This document shows positions 17,997 through 27,711 of a stretch of 63,836 bases of DNA, piece by piece. The position numbers and the translations under genes were made by a program. The stretch's first letter is position 1; every line of letters starts with the position of its first letter. This stretch comes from Magnetococcales bacterium (GTDB lineage: Bacteria > Pseudomonadota > Magnetococcia > Magnetococcales > UBA8363), in NCBI GenBank assembly GCA_015228815.1, contig JADGCV010000027.1:1-63836 (forward strand), read 5' to 3'. The notes below the pieces were generated by a model, which was not told the DNA's origin, did no database searches, and saw nothing but the letters and a program-made list of their open reading frames with translations.

Positions 17997-18026
17997 AATC
18001 AGACCGATCCCGGACCCATTGTCCCC

Positions 18027-20582
18027 ATGATGTCAATGAACCGTCCCTTGCCACCACTCCTGATCCGTGCCGCCCTGCGTCATTTTCTCCGCCATCCCTG
18101 GATGACCGGCCTGGCCATTTTCGGCATCGCCCTCGGAGTGGCGGTGGTGACGGCAGTGGATCTGGCCAACGAAGGGGCGATGCGGGCCATGCGTCTGACC
18201 GTCTCCTCCCTCGGTGGAACCACGACCCACACCCTCTCGGGAACCACAACCGGACTGGACGAAAACCTGTTCGCGCCATTGCGCTGGTCCGCGGGGGTGG
18301 AACACGCCGCGCCCATCGTCGCAGGCACGGCACGATGGCACCGGTTTCCCGAAAAAACATTGAAAATCCTTGGGATCGATCCCATCGCCGAAATCCCGAT
18401 CCGCCCGCGCCTGACGCAAAATATCCAGGGCCCACACCTGCATTCCCTTCTGACCGTTCCCGGCACCGCCCTTCTATCGACCGCAACCGCCACGCACATG
18501 GGCGTTGCCGTCGGCGACACGATTCCCCTTCTGCTCGGTGACCGGAAAAAAAACGTCACCCTCATCGGTCTGATCGATCCCGCCGACCCACACATACGCC
18601 AGGGATTGGCCGATACCGTCGTCATGGACATCGCCAGCGCCCAGGAACTGCTCGATTTTCAGGGGCGTCTCACACGAATCGACCTGGTGGCGACTCCGGG
18701 GATGTCCCCTCCCCCGGTGGTCCGCCCTCTTCACTGGATCCAAACCCGGCACCACGGAAACGCCCTCGAAGGGATGACCGAGGCCTTCCGGCGCAACCTG
18801 TCGGTCCTCGGACTCCTCGCCCTTCTGGTCGGAATGTTCATCATCTTCAATACCATCACCTTCTCCGTCGTCCGTCGCCGTCACCTCATCGGACTGTTAC
18901 GCGCCCAGGGGGTGACGCGCAGGGAATTGATGCTGCAATTGTTTATCGACGGGCTCCTTCTGGGACTCCCCGGCACCCTCCTGGGGCTCCTTCTGGGCAT
19001 CGCGCTTGGCAAGGGTCTCCTGGGACTGGTCGTCCAGACCATCAACGATCTTTATTTTTCACTGGAGGTCGTCCATTGGTCTCCCGAACCGCTGTCGCTG
19101 CTCAAGGGCGCCCTCCTCGGACTTGGCGCCACGGCAGTCGCGACCTGGCCTGCCGCCTGGGAAGCGGTCTCGATCCCCCCATCCATCGCCCTGACCCGTT
19201 CGGCCCTCGAACAATCGATGGGGACGGGCGTATCCCGGGCAGGTCGCTGGGGGGCGATTCTTCTCTTCGCGGGAGGGGCGATCCTGTGGCTTCCGGGAGA
19301 ACACCTTGACGCCGGTTTCGCCGCCCTGGGGCTCATCATCCCTGGATCGGCACTGATGATCCCACGATTCATGACCGTTCTGGTCGCGGGTCTGCGTCCG
19401 ATGGCACGCTACTTCGGCGAATGGAAACTGAACCTGGCCCTGGGGTCGATCCCCCGCAATCTGAGCCGGACCGGTGTCGCCATGGCCGCCCTGACCGTCG
19501 CCGTGGCGACCGCCATCGGCATGGGTATCCTGGTCGAAAGTTTCCGTGCCACCGTCGAGCGCTGGCTGAACGAAACGATCGCCTCCGACATCTACGTTTC
19601 CTCTGGTGAAACCTCCTCCGGGGCAGGGGTCGAAACGGGAACGCTCGATCCCGAGCTGATCCGGGCCCTTGCCGGCGTTCCGGGGGTTGCCAGCGTCGGC
19701 CTGGGACGGCGCCTCGCCCTGGAAACCCCGGAAGGGATGATCAACCTGTTCGTTCTCGATGTCGATCGGGAGCGCTTCCTGGATCGATGGTTTCTCGCGG
19801 GCGACCCGGAAACGCTCTGGCCCCGGTTTGCCAACGGAGACATCGTCCTGGTTTCCGAATCGTTCGCCTTTCGCCGCAAGGTGCGGCCTGGGAGCAACAT
19901 CGACCTTCCGGCACCACAAGGACCTCATCCCATTGCGATCGGGGGAATCCTGGCCGATTACCGGTCCGATACCGCTTCCATCACCATCAGCCGTTCCCTC
20001 TTTGCCCGCCTTTGGGACGATGCCGCGATGGGCAGCATGGGCATCCGGATCGCCAGGGAGGCCAACCTTGACACGGTGATGGACCGGTTGTATCAGGCGG
20101 CAACACCTTGGCAACCGGTGGAAATTCAATCCAATCGCCGACTGCGCGAGGCCTCCCTGGAAATTTTCGACCGCACCTTCGCCGTGACCCGGGTATTGCG
20201 CCTGATCAGCATCGCCATCGCCTTTTTTGGCATCTGGACCGCCCTCATGGCCATTCAACTGGAACGAACCCGGGAACTGGCGGTCTTTCGCGCCCTGGGA
20301 ATGACCCGTGGAGAACTGTTGCACATCAACCTGCTGGAAACGGCCCTCCTGGGTCTGGTCTCCGGAATCATCGCCATGCCGCTTGGATGGCTCCTGGGAC
20401 TTCTTCTCGTCGAGGTGATCAACCATCGCTCCTTTGGTTGGAGCCTTGTCCTGGAGACCCGCCCCGGCCTGATCCTCCAGGCCATCGCCATCGCCCTTCC
20501 CGCCGCGCTCATGGCAGGGTTTTTCCCGTCGCGACACATGGCGGCGACCTCCCCCATGGAGGCCTTGCGTGAACTGGAATAG
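18027..20582 (+). CDS. FtsX-like ABC permease, two FtsX domains
   Basis: The 851-residue membrane protein has an N-terminal transmembrane helix (WMTGLAIFGIALGVAVVTAV) followed by a periplasmic MacB-like domain. FtsX domain 1 lies around residues 255-380, then a pair of further helices, a second periplasmic domain, and FtsX domain 2 near 730-845. This is the double-length DevC/YbbP-type form that works as one chain with a LolD-like ATPase. The AttH-like gene starts within its last codons, so the three genes form an operon. Substrate unknown; lipid or lipoprotein handling is the usual role of such systems. Confidence 0.88.
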   Translation: MMSMNRPLPPLLIRAALRHFLRHPWMTGLAIFGIALGVAVVTAVDLANEGAMRAMRLTVSSLGGTTTHTLSGTTTGLDENLFAPLRWSAGVEHAAPIVAGTARWHRFPEKTLKILGIDPIAEIPIRPRLTQNIQGPHLHSLLTVPGTALLSTATATHMGVAVGDTIPLLLGDRKKNVTLIGLIDPADPHIRQGLADTVVMDIASAQELLDFQGRLTRIDLVATPGMSPPPVVRPLHWIQTRHHGNALEGMTEAFRRNLSVLGLLALLVGMFIIFNTITFSVVRRRHLIGLLRAQGVTRRELMLQLFIDGLLLGLPGTLLGLLLGIALGKGLLGLVVQTINDLYFSLEVVHWSPEPLSLLKGALLGLGATAVATWPAAWEAVSIPPSIALTRSALEQSMGTGVSRAGRWGAILLFAGGAILWLPGEHLDAGFAALGLIIPGSALMIPRFMTVLVAGLRPMARYFGEWKLNLALGSIPRNLSRTGVAMAALTVAVATAIGMGILVESFRATVERWLNETIASDIYVSSGETSSGAGVETGTLDPELIRALAGVPGVASVGLGRRLALETPEGMINLFVLDVDRERFLDRWFLAGDPETLWPRFANGDIVLVSESFAFRRKVRPGSNIDLPAPQGPHPIAIGGILADYRSDTASITISRSLFARLWDDAAMGSMGIRIAREANLDTVMDRLYQAATPWQPVEIQSNRRLREASLEIFDRTFAVTRVLRLISIAIAFFGIWTALMAIQLERTRELAVFRALGMTRGELLHINLLETALLGLVSGIIAMPLGWLLGLLLVEVINHRSFGWSLVLETRPGLILQAIAIALPAALMAGFFPSRHMAATSPMEALRELE

Positions 20583-21708
20583 GTGGATCGTCGCCCTCTG
20601 CGTGATGGGTCTCGGATTTTTCTTCCTGCGCCAGGAGCCAAACGTCGCGCCCGCGCCCATCGTCAAATTTCTCGGAGAAGCGACCGATCCCGGCTTCGAC
20701 CGACCCCTGGCGCCAAGGGAATTTCGTTTTCCCGAGGATCATGGCCCCCATGCCCGGTTCAAGCAGGAATGGTGGTACATGACGGGAAATCTGGCCACAA
20801 AACCTCAAGAACGCCGTTTTGGTTTCGAACTGACCCTGTTTCGCATCGCCCTTGCGCCGCAAGCAACGGCACGAACCTCCGCCTGGGGCAGTTCGCAGGT
20901 GATGATGGGACATTTTGCCCTGACCGACATCCAGGAACAACAATTCCATCATGGAGAGCGCTTTTCCCGTATCGCCCTCGACCTTGCGGGAGCGATCGCC
21001 GATCCGTTCCGGGTGTGGTTGGGAGATTGGTCGATCACCGCGACGGGAGGAACCCCGGAACGGCCCATTCTGCATCTGAAGGGGGGAGAAAAAAACATTC
21101 GGCTCGATCTGAACTTGGTCGCTCGCAAACCGGTGGTGTTGCAGGGACAGGACGGGCTGAGCCGGAAGGGTGATCGTCCGGGAAACGCCTCCTATTATTA
21201 TTCCCTGCCGCGAATGGAAACCTCGGGGACGATCACCCTTGGGGAAGAACGGTTCGAGGTTTCCGGGTGGAGTTGGTTCGACCGGGAATGGAGCACCAAC
21301 CCTCTCGACGAAAACCAGGAGGGCTGGGACTGGTTCGCCGTGCAACTCTCCGACGGCTGGGACCTGATGCTCTATCGAATGCGCGACAAAACAGGACGGT
21401 CGCAATCGACGAGCGGTGGAACCCTGATCGATCCCGAAGGTAAAACGACCGCCATCGACAACCAGCAGATGGACATCGTGCCCCATGATCACTGGCAAAG
21501 TCCCGTCACCGGCATCATCTATCCATCGGGCTGGTCACTGAAGATCGCCTCCCTGGGCATCGACCTGACGCTGATCCCGTGGAGCCGGGATCAGGAATTG
21601 AACCAAACCCTGATCCGCTATTGGGAAGGGGCGGTCCGGGTGCGGGGCGTCCATGGGACCAGGGAAGTTCAAGGCAACGGCTATGTCGAACTGGCCGGCT
21701 ATCGTTGA
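20569..21708 (+). CDS. AttH/CrtC-family (lipocalin-like) exported hydrolase
   Basis: The 379-residue protein has an N-terminal signal anchor (WIVALCVMGLGFFFL) and then the AttH/hydroxyneurosporene-synthase fold. Family motifs are FPEDHGPHARFKQEWWYMTG, FGFELTLFR, SGWSWFDREW and GWDWFAVQLSDGWDLMLY. The GTG start at 20569 overlaps the permease gene by 14 bases, so translation is coupled. The ATPase, FtsX permease and AttH trio is a recurring arrangement. A lipid or terpenoid substrate has been suggested for the family from carotenoid 1,2-hydratase (CrtC), but the reaction here is unknown. Confidence 0.85.
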   Translation: MNWNRWIVALCVMGLGFFFLRQEPNVAPAPIVKFLGEATDPGFDRPLAPREFRFPEDHGPHARFKQEWWYMTGNLATKPQERRFGFELTLFRIALAPQATARTSAWGSSQVMMGHFALTDIQEQQFHHGERFSRIALDLAGAIADPFRVWLGDWSITATGGTPERPILHLKGGEKNIRLDLNLVARKPVVLQGQDGLSRKGDRPGNASYYYSLPRMETSGTITLGEERFEVSGWSWFDREWSTNPLDENQEGWDWFAVQLSDGWDLMLYRMRDKTGRSQSTSGGTLIDPEGKTTAIDNQQMDIVPHDHWQSPVTGIIYPSGWSLKIASLGIDLTLIPWSRDQELNQTLIRYWEGAVRVRGVHGTREVQGNGYVELAGYR

Positions 21709-21739
21709 GCGGAAGGGATTATGTCCCCGCGCCCGATTT

Positions 21740-21762
21740 CAGGGAATCATTCAGATCCCCTG
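21740..21762. terminator. Stem-loop between convergent genes
   Basis: CAGGGAATC and GATCCCCTG pair with one mismatch around a five-base loop. It lies between the 3' ends of the AttH-like gene (21708) and a glycosyltransferase gene (21781). No T run follows on either strand. The adjoining CCTGGCAGTTAC resembles the end of repeat family 1. Confidence 0.4.
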
Positions 21763-21780
21763 GCAGTTACCACTCTTTGA

Positions 21781-22878
21781 TCACCCACCCCGGATCAATC
21801 GAAAATAGTTTCCCGCAATTTCCGTCCAGTCCAGGTGACGGACGGAATCGAGCCCACCCTGACGACAGGCACGCTGGCATCCGGAATCGAAAAAAAGCGT
21901 ATCCAGGGCAGAGGCAAGGGACTGGCAGTCTTCGATGTCGGCGAGGAAACCGTTTTCCCCCGAACGGATGCCATCGGCGGGCATCCCCACCCGGGTCGAG
22001 ACCACGGGAACGCCCGAAGCCCAACATTCGGGCAACGCCTTGGGTCCCCCCTCGGCGCGGGAACCGATCAGATAGGCATCCAGGGCATGGTAGCAGGAGA
22101 CGATTTCATGATAATCGTCGAGAAAACGATGCCGCCAGGAAATCCCCAATCGATCAAGCCCCTGCTTGACATACCCCCGCGCCGGTCCGGTCAGCAGAAC
22201 CAGCAACCGTTCCCTGGGAATCCGCAATCGCGACAAGGTTTCCAGGAAGACATCGGGACCCTTGACCGGTTTGGGATGCAAACCATCGCCCCAACCCGAT
22301 CCATCCTTCTGGAAGGAACCGATGCAAAAGGCCTCCTCGGGGATCCCCAGGTCGGCGCGGCAACGCTGTCTTTCCACCGCGGATGGGGGGCGAAAACGGG
22401 TCAGATCGACCCCGAGGGGAATGGTGACCAGTTTGTGCTCCGGAACACCACTGTCAGCAAGAACCTGCCGCGAAATGGAACAGCTCACCACCACCGCCAC
22501 CATAGGATCGAGCGCCGCCGGCAACTGTCGAAACATGGCGCGCATGTTTTCATCGGGATCGTCCGGGTGTCCATGGAACCACGTCAGAAACAGCCTGTTG
22601 GACGGGTGCAAACGTTGCCTGGGACCGAAAAACCAGGGGTAGCGGTTGCCGAACAGGATGTCCTGATGGCGCAAATGCCAGGGCGTCGTGATGATGGGCA
22701 CCTCATCGCCCAAAAGCTGGCTCATGCCGGTGGCGATGTAGTGGGCATCCCACTTGAACGACCAGTTGGCCGCATCGGTGACGAAATGAACCTGACGCCG
22801 CCGCCGTCCCCGCCATTCGTTGGCCAGCATGTGGCGAAAACGCCACCATCGTTCCCTGGAGATCGCTTTACCCATCAC
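21781..22878 (-). CDS. Glycosyltransferase, family 4-like (GT-B)
   Basis: The 365-residue protein has the C-terminal donor-binding half of a GT-B enzyme: LVTIPLGVDLTRFRP, LLVLLTGPARGYV, then the EX7E-like stretch SRAEGGPKALPECWASGVPV with VVSTRVGMPADGI. The N-terminal acceptor domain is less conserved. The start is GTG at 22878 directly after the stop of the upstream glycosyltransferase gene, with an ATG as second codon. Both genes are probably co-transcribed and may build an exopolysaccharide or a glycan for a surface protein. Confidence 0.82.
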   Translation of the reverse strand: MMGKAISRERWWRFRHMLANEWRGRRRRQVHFVTDAANWSFKWDAHYIATGMSQLLGDEVPIITTPWHLRHQDILFGNRYPWFFGPRQRLHPSNRLFLTWFHGHPDDPDENMRAMFRQLPAALDPMVAVVVSCSISRQVLADSGVPEHKLVTIPLGVDLTRFRPPSAVERQRCRADLGIPEEAFCIGSFQKDGSGWGDGLHPKPVKGPDVFLETLSRLRIPRERLLVLLTGPARGYVKQGLDRLGISWRHRFLDDYHEIVSCYHALDAYLIGSRAEGGPKALPECWASGVPVVSTRVGMPADGIRSGENGFLADIEDCQSLASALDTLFFDSGCQRACRQGGLDSVRHLDWTEIAGNYFRLIRGG

Positions 22879-24111
22879 TCAAGTCCGCATGTTCCGTTCG
22901 CGGCGGGTGTCCAAGGAGTTCGGCACGTCCCCGCGCAGGATTCCGTCAAACAATTCAAGCTGCCCGCGGGTCGTCCGGTCCCAGGAAAACCGTTCGGCAT
23001 ACGCCCGGGTCGCGGACCGCTCGGGCATTGCAGCGCCAAGTCGGCCAAAAGCGGCCAGGAAGCCTGCCACCGAACGCTCCTCCATCAAGACCCCCGCCTC
23101 GGGCGCCGCCACCACCTCCGGCGTCCCCCAGACATTGGAGGCGATGACCGGCAGACCACAGGCCATCGCCTCCAGAAGCACATTGGCCCACCCTTCACGG
23201 GTACTGGCCAGCACCAGAATATCGGCGGCGGAATAGTGCATCGGCAACCGGGCTTGCGGTACCGGTCCGGCAAAACAAACCCGGTCGGCAACCCCCAGGT
23301 CCCGAGCCAGTCGTTTCAGGACGAGTTCGTTGTCATCCTCGAAGGTGCCGCCCCCCCCCGCCACCACCAGACGAACCCCAGGCAAAGAAGGCAGGGCACG
23401 AATGGGAATGTCATGCCCCTTGCGCCGTACCAGGTGCCCCACCGACAACAGAGTCGTTCCCTCGATGCCCAGCTCCCGCCGCGCCGCGTCGCGATCAAGG
23501 GGACGGAAAAGCTCCAGATCGACCCCATTGGGCAACACCCGAATATGCTCCTCGGGGATCCCCAGGGGAATCAGCGCCTGTTTGAGGGCGTTGCACACCG
23601 TGATCACTGCCTTGGCCTTGCGGCAAGCCCAGGCAATCATGCGCCGGGGAATACGATGGTTCGGAATCAGGGTGATGTCGGTACCTCGACCTGTCAGGAC
23701 CACCGGTCGGTCAAACCATTGTCCCAGCAGTGCCGCGGCAACCCCGTCGGGGTAGAGAAAATGGGCATCGATCAGATCGATCGCGAATCCCTGACGAAGA
23801 ATGTCGCCAACCGGACCGATCATGGCGGCGGCCATGGTCCAGGGGGTCAGGTTCATGCCAATTTTCGGAATCAGGGGAAAACGGGGGTGATCGATACGCA
23901 ATCCATGGCGAAGATCGGTCCGTGGAACCCGCGCCAGCCCGGCATAGTTGCCAAACCGGGGATGGGTCGAGGGAAACCAGGCCACCGGAGCCAGAACCCG
24001 CACGCGCGCCTCACCGCTCGCCGCCACACGGCGGACGCGATGTTCCACGAAAAGACCATGGTTGGGCTGGCTGTCGTTGGGATAGAGGGTGGTGAAGGTG
24101 AGAATGTTCAT
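22879..24111 (-). CDS. Glycosyltransferase family 4
   Basis: The 410-residue GT-B protein has the N-terminal opening MNILTFTTLYPNDSQPNHG with FVEHRVRRVAA, typical of family 4 enzymes. The donor-binding half carries VLPNGVDLELFRP, LSVGHLVRRKGHD, and the EX7E motif in ASTREGWANVLLEAMACGLP. The ATG at 24111 is preferred over 24132 because the family begins at MNILTF. Activity on nucleotide-sugar donors is likely; the product is unknown. Confidence 0.88.
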   Translation of the reverse strand: MNILTFTTLYPNDSQPNHGLFVEHRVRRVAASGEARVRVLAPVAWFPSTHPRFGNYAGLARVPRTDLRHGLRIDHPRFPLIPKIGMNLTPWTMAAAMIGPVGDILRQGFAIDLIDAHFLYPDGVAAALLGQWFDRPVVLTGRGTDITLIPNHRIPRRMIAWACRKAKAVITVCNALKQALIPLGIPEEHIRVLPNGVDLELFRPLDRDAARRELGIEGTTLLSVGHLVRRKGHDIPIRALPSLPGVRLVVAGGGGTFEDDNELVLKRLARDLGVADRVCFAGPVPQARLPMHYSAADILVLASTREGWANVLLEAMACGLPVIASNVWGTPEVVAAPEAGVLMEERSVAGFLAAFGRLGAAMPERSATRAYAERFSWDRTTRGQLELFDGILRGDVPNSLDTRRERNMRT

Positions 24112-24209
24112 GCCGTCAGGATACGGTCGCATCCGGATGCTGTAAAGTGGCGCACAACCGCAAACGATGATACGAAGCCATCGCCACGACCGTCAAAGGG
24201 TATGTGTCC

Positions 24210-24521
24210 ATGATCCCCACATCGCTCCTGGGTTTCGCCGCCGCTTTTCTGACCACCTTCGCCCTGGTTCCCCAGGCGCTGCGTATCCTCAGGACCCGGG
24301 ACACCCGGGCCATTTCCCTGGGAATGTACGTCATGTCGAGCCTGGGGGCCTTCCTGTGGGTCCTTTACGGCTGGATCCTGAACGCCTGGCCGATCGTCAT
24401 CGCCAATTCGATCGCCTTTCTTCTTCTGCTCTTCATCCTGATGATGAAAATTCGTCTGGAATCGCGGCTGCGGGAAAAATCTTTATCGATACCGGTTCCA
24501 CCCTTCTTGAAAAAGCGGTAA
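24210..24521 (+). CDS. SemiSWEET sugar transporter (MtN3/PQ-loop family)
   Basis: The 103-residue protein has three transmembrane helices and the PQ-loop signature FALVPQALRILRTRDTRAIS, then GMYVMSSLGAFLWVLYGWIL and ANSIAFLLLLFILMMK. SemiSWEETs dimerise to form a bidirectional sugar channel in the inner membrane. The ATG at 24210 is nine bases after AAAGGG; the GTG at 24204 is too near. It is divergent from the glycosyltransferase pair and 74 bases before moxR. Confidence 0.88.
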   Translation: MIPTSLLGFAAAFLTTFALVPQALRILRTRDTRAISLGMYVMSSLGAFLWVLYGWILNAWPIVIANSIAFLLLLFILMMKIRLESRLREKSLSIPVPPFLKKR

Positions 24522-24595
24522 ACGTGATTACCTGGAAACGGGTGACCGCCAGATCAATCGATCGATTGTCACTAATAATAATTCAGGAGAAAACG

Positions 24596-25555
24596 ATGGA
24601 ACGAGCGGGCCATCTGGGAACGGACCTGTCCACGGAGATCGGCAAGGTCCTGGTAGGACAGGAAGCGTTGGTGACACGACTGTTGATCGGTCTTTTGACC
24701 GGGGGACATATCCTGTTGGAAGGGATGCCGGGACTGGCCAAGACGATGACGGTTCGCGCCCTGGCCCAGGCGATCGACACCGGCTTTTCCCGCATCCAGT
24801 TCACCCCCGACATGCTCCCCGCCGATGTGGTGGGAACCGAGGTGTTCAATCCCAGGGAAGGGACCTACAGCGTCAAGAAGGGGCCGGTTTTCTCCAATCT
24901 GGTCCTGGCCGACGAAATCAACCGCGCCCCCGCCAAAGTGCAGTCGGCACTGCTGGAAGTGATGCAGGAACGCCAGGTGACCCTGGGTGGGACGACCTAT
25001 CCCCTGGAGGAACCCTTTCTGGTCCTGGCGACCCAGAACCCCATCGAACAGGAGGGAACCTATCCCTTGCCAGAGGCGCAGCTTGACCGGTTCATGATGA
25101 AGGTCCGCGTTGGTTATCCGAGTCGCGACGAGGAGCGCAAAATCCTCGATCGGATGGCGGGTCATCAACCGCTGCCCCGGATTCGTCCCGTCACCCGCCC
25201 CGAGGAGATTGCCCGGGCGCGTCAGGGGGTCGAGGAGGTCTTCGTCGATGAAAAGGTTCGCGACTATATCGTCGATGTCGTGCGCGCCAGCCGCAATCCC
25301 AAGGAGGCGGGCATCGAGGGATTGGAGGGGATGATCGAATTCGGGGCCAGTCCGCGGGCGGGGATTGCCCTGATGCGGGCGGCCAAGGCCCAGGCGTTCC
25401 TTCAGGGACGCAACTATGCCACCCCTCATGATGTGAAAAGCCTGGTTCCCGATGTCTTGCGGCATCGGGTGCAGCCCAGTTATGAAGCCGAGGCCGAGGG
25501 GAAGGATGCCGATGGGTTGATCCAAAGAATCCTGGATTCAGTTCTGGTCCCATAG
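24596..25555 (+). CDS. moxR: MoxR-family AAA+ ATPase
   Basis: The 319-residue AAA+ protein has Walker A LLEGMPGLAKTMTVRALAQA, Walker B NLVLADEINRAPAKVQSALL, sensor I VLATQNPIEQEGTYPLPEAQ and sensor II near GASPRAGIALMRAAKA. MoxR ATPases act as chaperones that mature proteins with von Willebrand factor A domains. It starts after CAGGAG, and is the first gene of the Bat operon. It therefore probably acts on the VWA proteins encoded at 27704 and 28759. Confidence 0.93.
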   Translation: MERAGHLGTDLSTEIGKVLVGQEALVTRLLIGLLTGGHILLEGMPGLAKTMTVRALAQAIDTGFSRIQFTPDMLPADVVGTEVFNPREGTYSVKKGPVFSNLVLADEINRAPAKVQSALLEVMQERQVTLGGTTYPLEEPFLVLATQNPIEQEGTYPLPEAQLDRFMMKVRVGYPSRDEERKILDRMAGHQPLPRIRPVTRPEEIARARQGVEEVFVDEKVRDYIVDVVRASRNPKEAGIEGLEGMIEFGASPRAGIALMRAAKAQAFLQGRNYATPHDVKSLVPDVLRHRVQPSYEAEAEGKDADGLIQRILDSVLVP

Positions 25556-25634
25556 GGTGTGTTGACATAGAATAAAATTATTAAAAGGAAAAAGGGCGCG
25601 TAGAAAAAAATAATCAAAATAATAAAAAATAAAA

Positions 25635-25693
25635 ACCTTGGAGGCTCTGCCTCCAAACCTCCGCCGGGGGGGATGATCCCCCCCGGACCCCCA
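25635..25693. repeat. Dispersed hairpin repeat (family 2), copy 2
   Basis: GGAGGCTCTGCCTCC is followed by an almost perfect palindrome at 664-686 of this kilobase (25664-25686), with arms CCGGGGGGGAT and ATCCCCCCCGG around one G. It matches the element at 681-745 in order and spacing. It lies between moxR and the DUF58 gene, so it would be transcribed within the operon and could attenuate or stabilise the message. Confidence 0.75.
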
Positions 25694-25711
25694 CAATAGG
25701 GAAAACCGCGC

Positions 25712-26713
25712 ATGTTGACCAGTGAAATCATCCGCCGCGTCAAGGAAATCCAAATCCGCACCGGTCGTCCGGTGACCGATATTCTCGCGGGTGAATACAT
25801 GTCGGTCTTCAAGGGAGGCGGCGTCGAATTCGATGAGGTCCGCCCCTATGTCCCCGGCGACGACATCCGGACCATCGATTGGAACGTCACCGCCCGCGCC
25901 GGACAACCCTTCGTCAAACGATTTCAGGAAGAACGGCAACGCTCCCTGCTGATGGTGGCGGACGTTTCCGCCTCGCAAAACTTCGGCTCCCACAACCGAA
26001 GCAAACGCGAAATCACCGCCGAATTGTGCGCACTCCTCGCCTTTTCCGCCATTCACAACGACGACAAGGTCGGTCTGCTCCTGTTTCACGACGGCATCGA
26101 ACACTACATCCCCCCCCGACGCGGACAAACCCATGCCCTGCGCGTGGTACGCGAAGTCCTGGCCCATGGCCGCGACGACACCAGGGAAAACCCAGGACAA
26201 CCCACCCGGCCAACACCCTGGCGTGATTTCATACGCCACCCCTCCCTCCTGCGCCAGGAATGGCGCCGCTGGCGCACCGGCACAAACGCATCCCCACCGC
26301 CAAACACCGACATCGCCCAGGCGATGGATTTCATGATGACGGTCAACAAACGCCGGGGCATCTGTTTTCTGATCAGTGACTTTTTCGCCCCCGAATTCGA
26401 TCGGGCAGTGGCCGCGGCCAACCGGAAACACGACGTGATCGCCGTCCTCGTCAGCGATCCCCGGGAAGAGATCCTCCCCGACGTCGGACTGTTGACCTTG
26501 CAGGATGCGGAAACGGGGGAAATCCAGGTCGTGGATACCGGATCGCAGGCCTTTCGCGACGGCGTGGCGCGACAGGCCAGAGAACGAATCAGCGCCCTCG
26601 AAAAACGGTTCGGTTCCCTGGGAATCGATTGCATCCACGTCGATACCACGCACAATGTCGTCGATCCCCTGATCCATTTTTTCCGGATGCGCGAGCGGAG
26701 AATTCGCCGATGA
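25712..26713 (+). CDS. DUF58 protein of the Bat operon
   Basis: The 333-residue protein has the DUF58 signature YVPGDDIRTIDWNVTARAGQ with FVKRFQEERQRSLLMVADVS, which is a VWA-like fold with a partial metal site (DVSAS). DUF58 genes are standard companions of moxR, and the proteins are thought to be MoxR clients. AGGG lies ten bases before the ATG. The next gene overlaps its stop codon (ATGA). Confidence 0.9.
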   Translation: MLTSEIIRRVKEIQIRTGRPVTDILAGEYMSVFKGGGVEFDEVRPYVPGDDIRTIDWNVTARAGQPFVKRFQEERQRSLLMVADVSASQNFGSHNRSKREITAELCALLAFSAIHNDDKVGLLLFHDGIEHYIPPRRGQTHALRVVREVLAHGRDDTRENPGQPTRPTPWRDFIRHPSLLRQEWRRWRTGTNASPPPNTDIAQAMDFMMTVNKRRGICFLISDFFAPEFDRAVAAANRKHDVIAVLVSDPREEILPDVGLLTLQDAETGEIQVVDTGSQAFRDGVARQARERISALEKRFGSLGIDCIHVDTTHNVVDPLIHFFRMRERRIRR

Positions 26714-27711
26714 ACAACAGGTGGCGTCACCGGACGACCTTGGACTTGTTTCTTCCGATGCTGATGCTGCTCTGGGGCGGCCTGTCATCCGCCCATGGCG
26801 GAGAAACGACAGCCACGACAAAAAATGGACCGGTCTCGGCCCGGTTGATCCTGTCCCCGGAAAAATCGCGGCTGGGCGATCCGCTCACCCTGACCCTGGA
26901 GGTCACGGCGGAACCGGGAATCGAACTCCTGATGCCCGAATTCGGTCAATCCCTGGGACGGTTCATCATCGTCGCCTTCGCCCCTGGAGAAAAAATCGAT
27001 CCGGATGGAAAAACCGTCTCCTGGCAACGCCATACCCTGCACCCATCGATGTCGGGCCGGCAGTTCATCCCGCCGCTGCTCATCGAATTCATCGACCGCC
27101 GTCCCGGTCATCCCCCCGCCCCGCCCGGAGAGGACGCCCATGAATTGATCACCGAACGTCTGGAATTCACGGTCGATCCGGTCGCGCCCCAGGATGCGGC
27201 GCTGGAACTGAAACCACCACCGCAACCATTGGCGCCAATCAAGACCTTGAACCCCGTCCCGTCGGGATGGCTCCTTCCCGGACTCTTGACGCTGGCTCTG
27301 TCTCTGGCGACACTCTGGATCGTCGCCCGACGACGACGGCGCACGACCACCATCCGCACCCCCTATGAAATCGCCCTGTTCCGCCTGCGACGGCTCAAGG
27401 GAGAACCACCACCGACCGCGGACGAAATGGATCCTTTCTTTGTGCGACTGTCGGCCATCATCCGCCATTATCTCGAAGATCGTTTTCGCATCCGCGCCCC
27501 GGAAAAGACGACCGAGGAATTCTTCGAGGCCGCAGGGCAATCACCCGAGCTTACGGCGGAACATCGGGGATTCCTGTTTCGATTTCTGGAGTTCTCCGAC
27601 CAGGTCAAATTTGCCCGGCACCGGCCAACCCCGGATCATGTGTCCCAGGCGCTGCAAGCGGCGGAAGATTTTCTCCATCAGACGGGCCGAACGGAGGCGC
27701 CCCATGTTTGA
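26710..27711 (+). CDS. Signal-peptide, single-span membrane protein of the Bat operon (DUF4381-like)
   Basis: The 333-residue protein has a signal peptide (LDLFLPMLMLLWGGLSSAHG), a beta-rich periplasmic domain, one transmembrane helix (GWLLPGLLTLALSLATLWIV) and a cytoplasmic helical tail. The tail includes PYEIALFRLRRLKGEPP and FFVRLSAIIRHYLEDRF, which are characteristic of DUF4381 proteins. Overlap with both neighbours shows that it belongs to the operon. It probably anchors or regulates the VWA complex at the membrane. Confidence 0.82.
   Translation: MNNRWRHRTTLDLFLPMLMLLWGGLSSAHGGETTATTKNGPVSARLILSPEKSRLGDPLTLTLEVTAEPGIELLMPEFGQSLGRFIIVAFAPGEKIDPDGKTVSWQRHTLHPSMSGRQFIPPLLIEFIDRRPGHPPAPPGEDAHELITERLEFTVDPVAPQDAALELKPPPQPLAPIKTLNPVPSGWLLPGLLTLALSLATLWIVARRRRRTTTIRTPYEIALFRLRRLKGEPPPTADEMDPFFVRLSAIIRHYLEDRFRIRAPEKTTEEFFEAAGQSPELTAEHRGFLFRFLEFSDQVKFARHRPTPDHVSQALQAAEDFLHQTGRTEAPHV

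Noticed and set aside
21835-24213. 792-codon plus-strand frame
   Set aside because: It is antisense to two glycosyltransferase genes with complete motifs.
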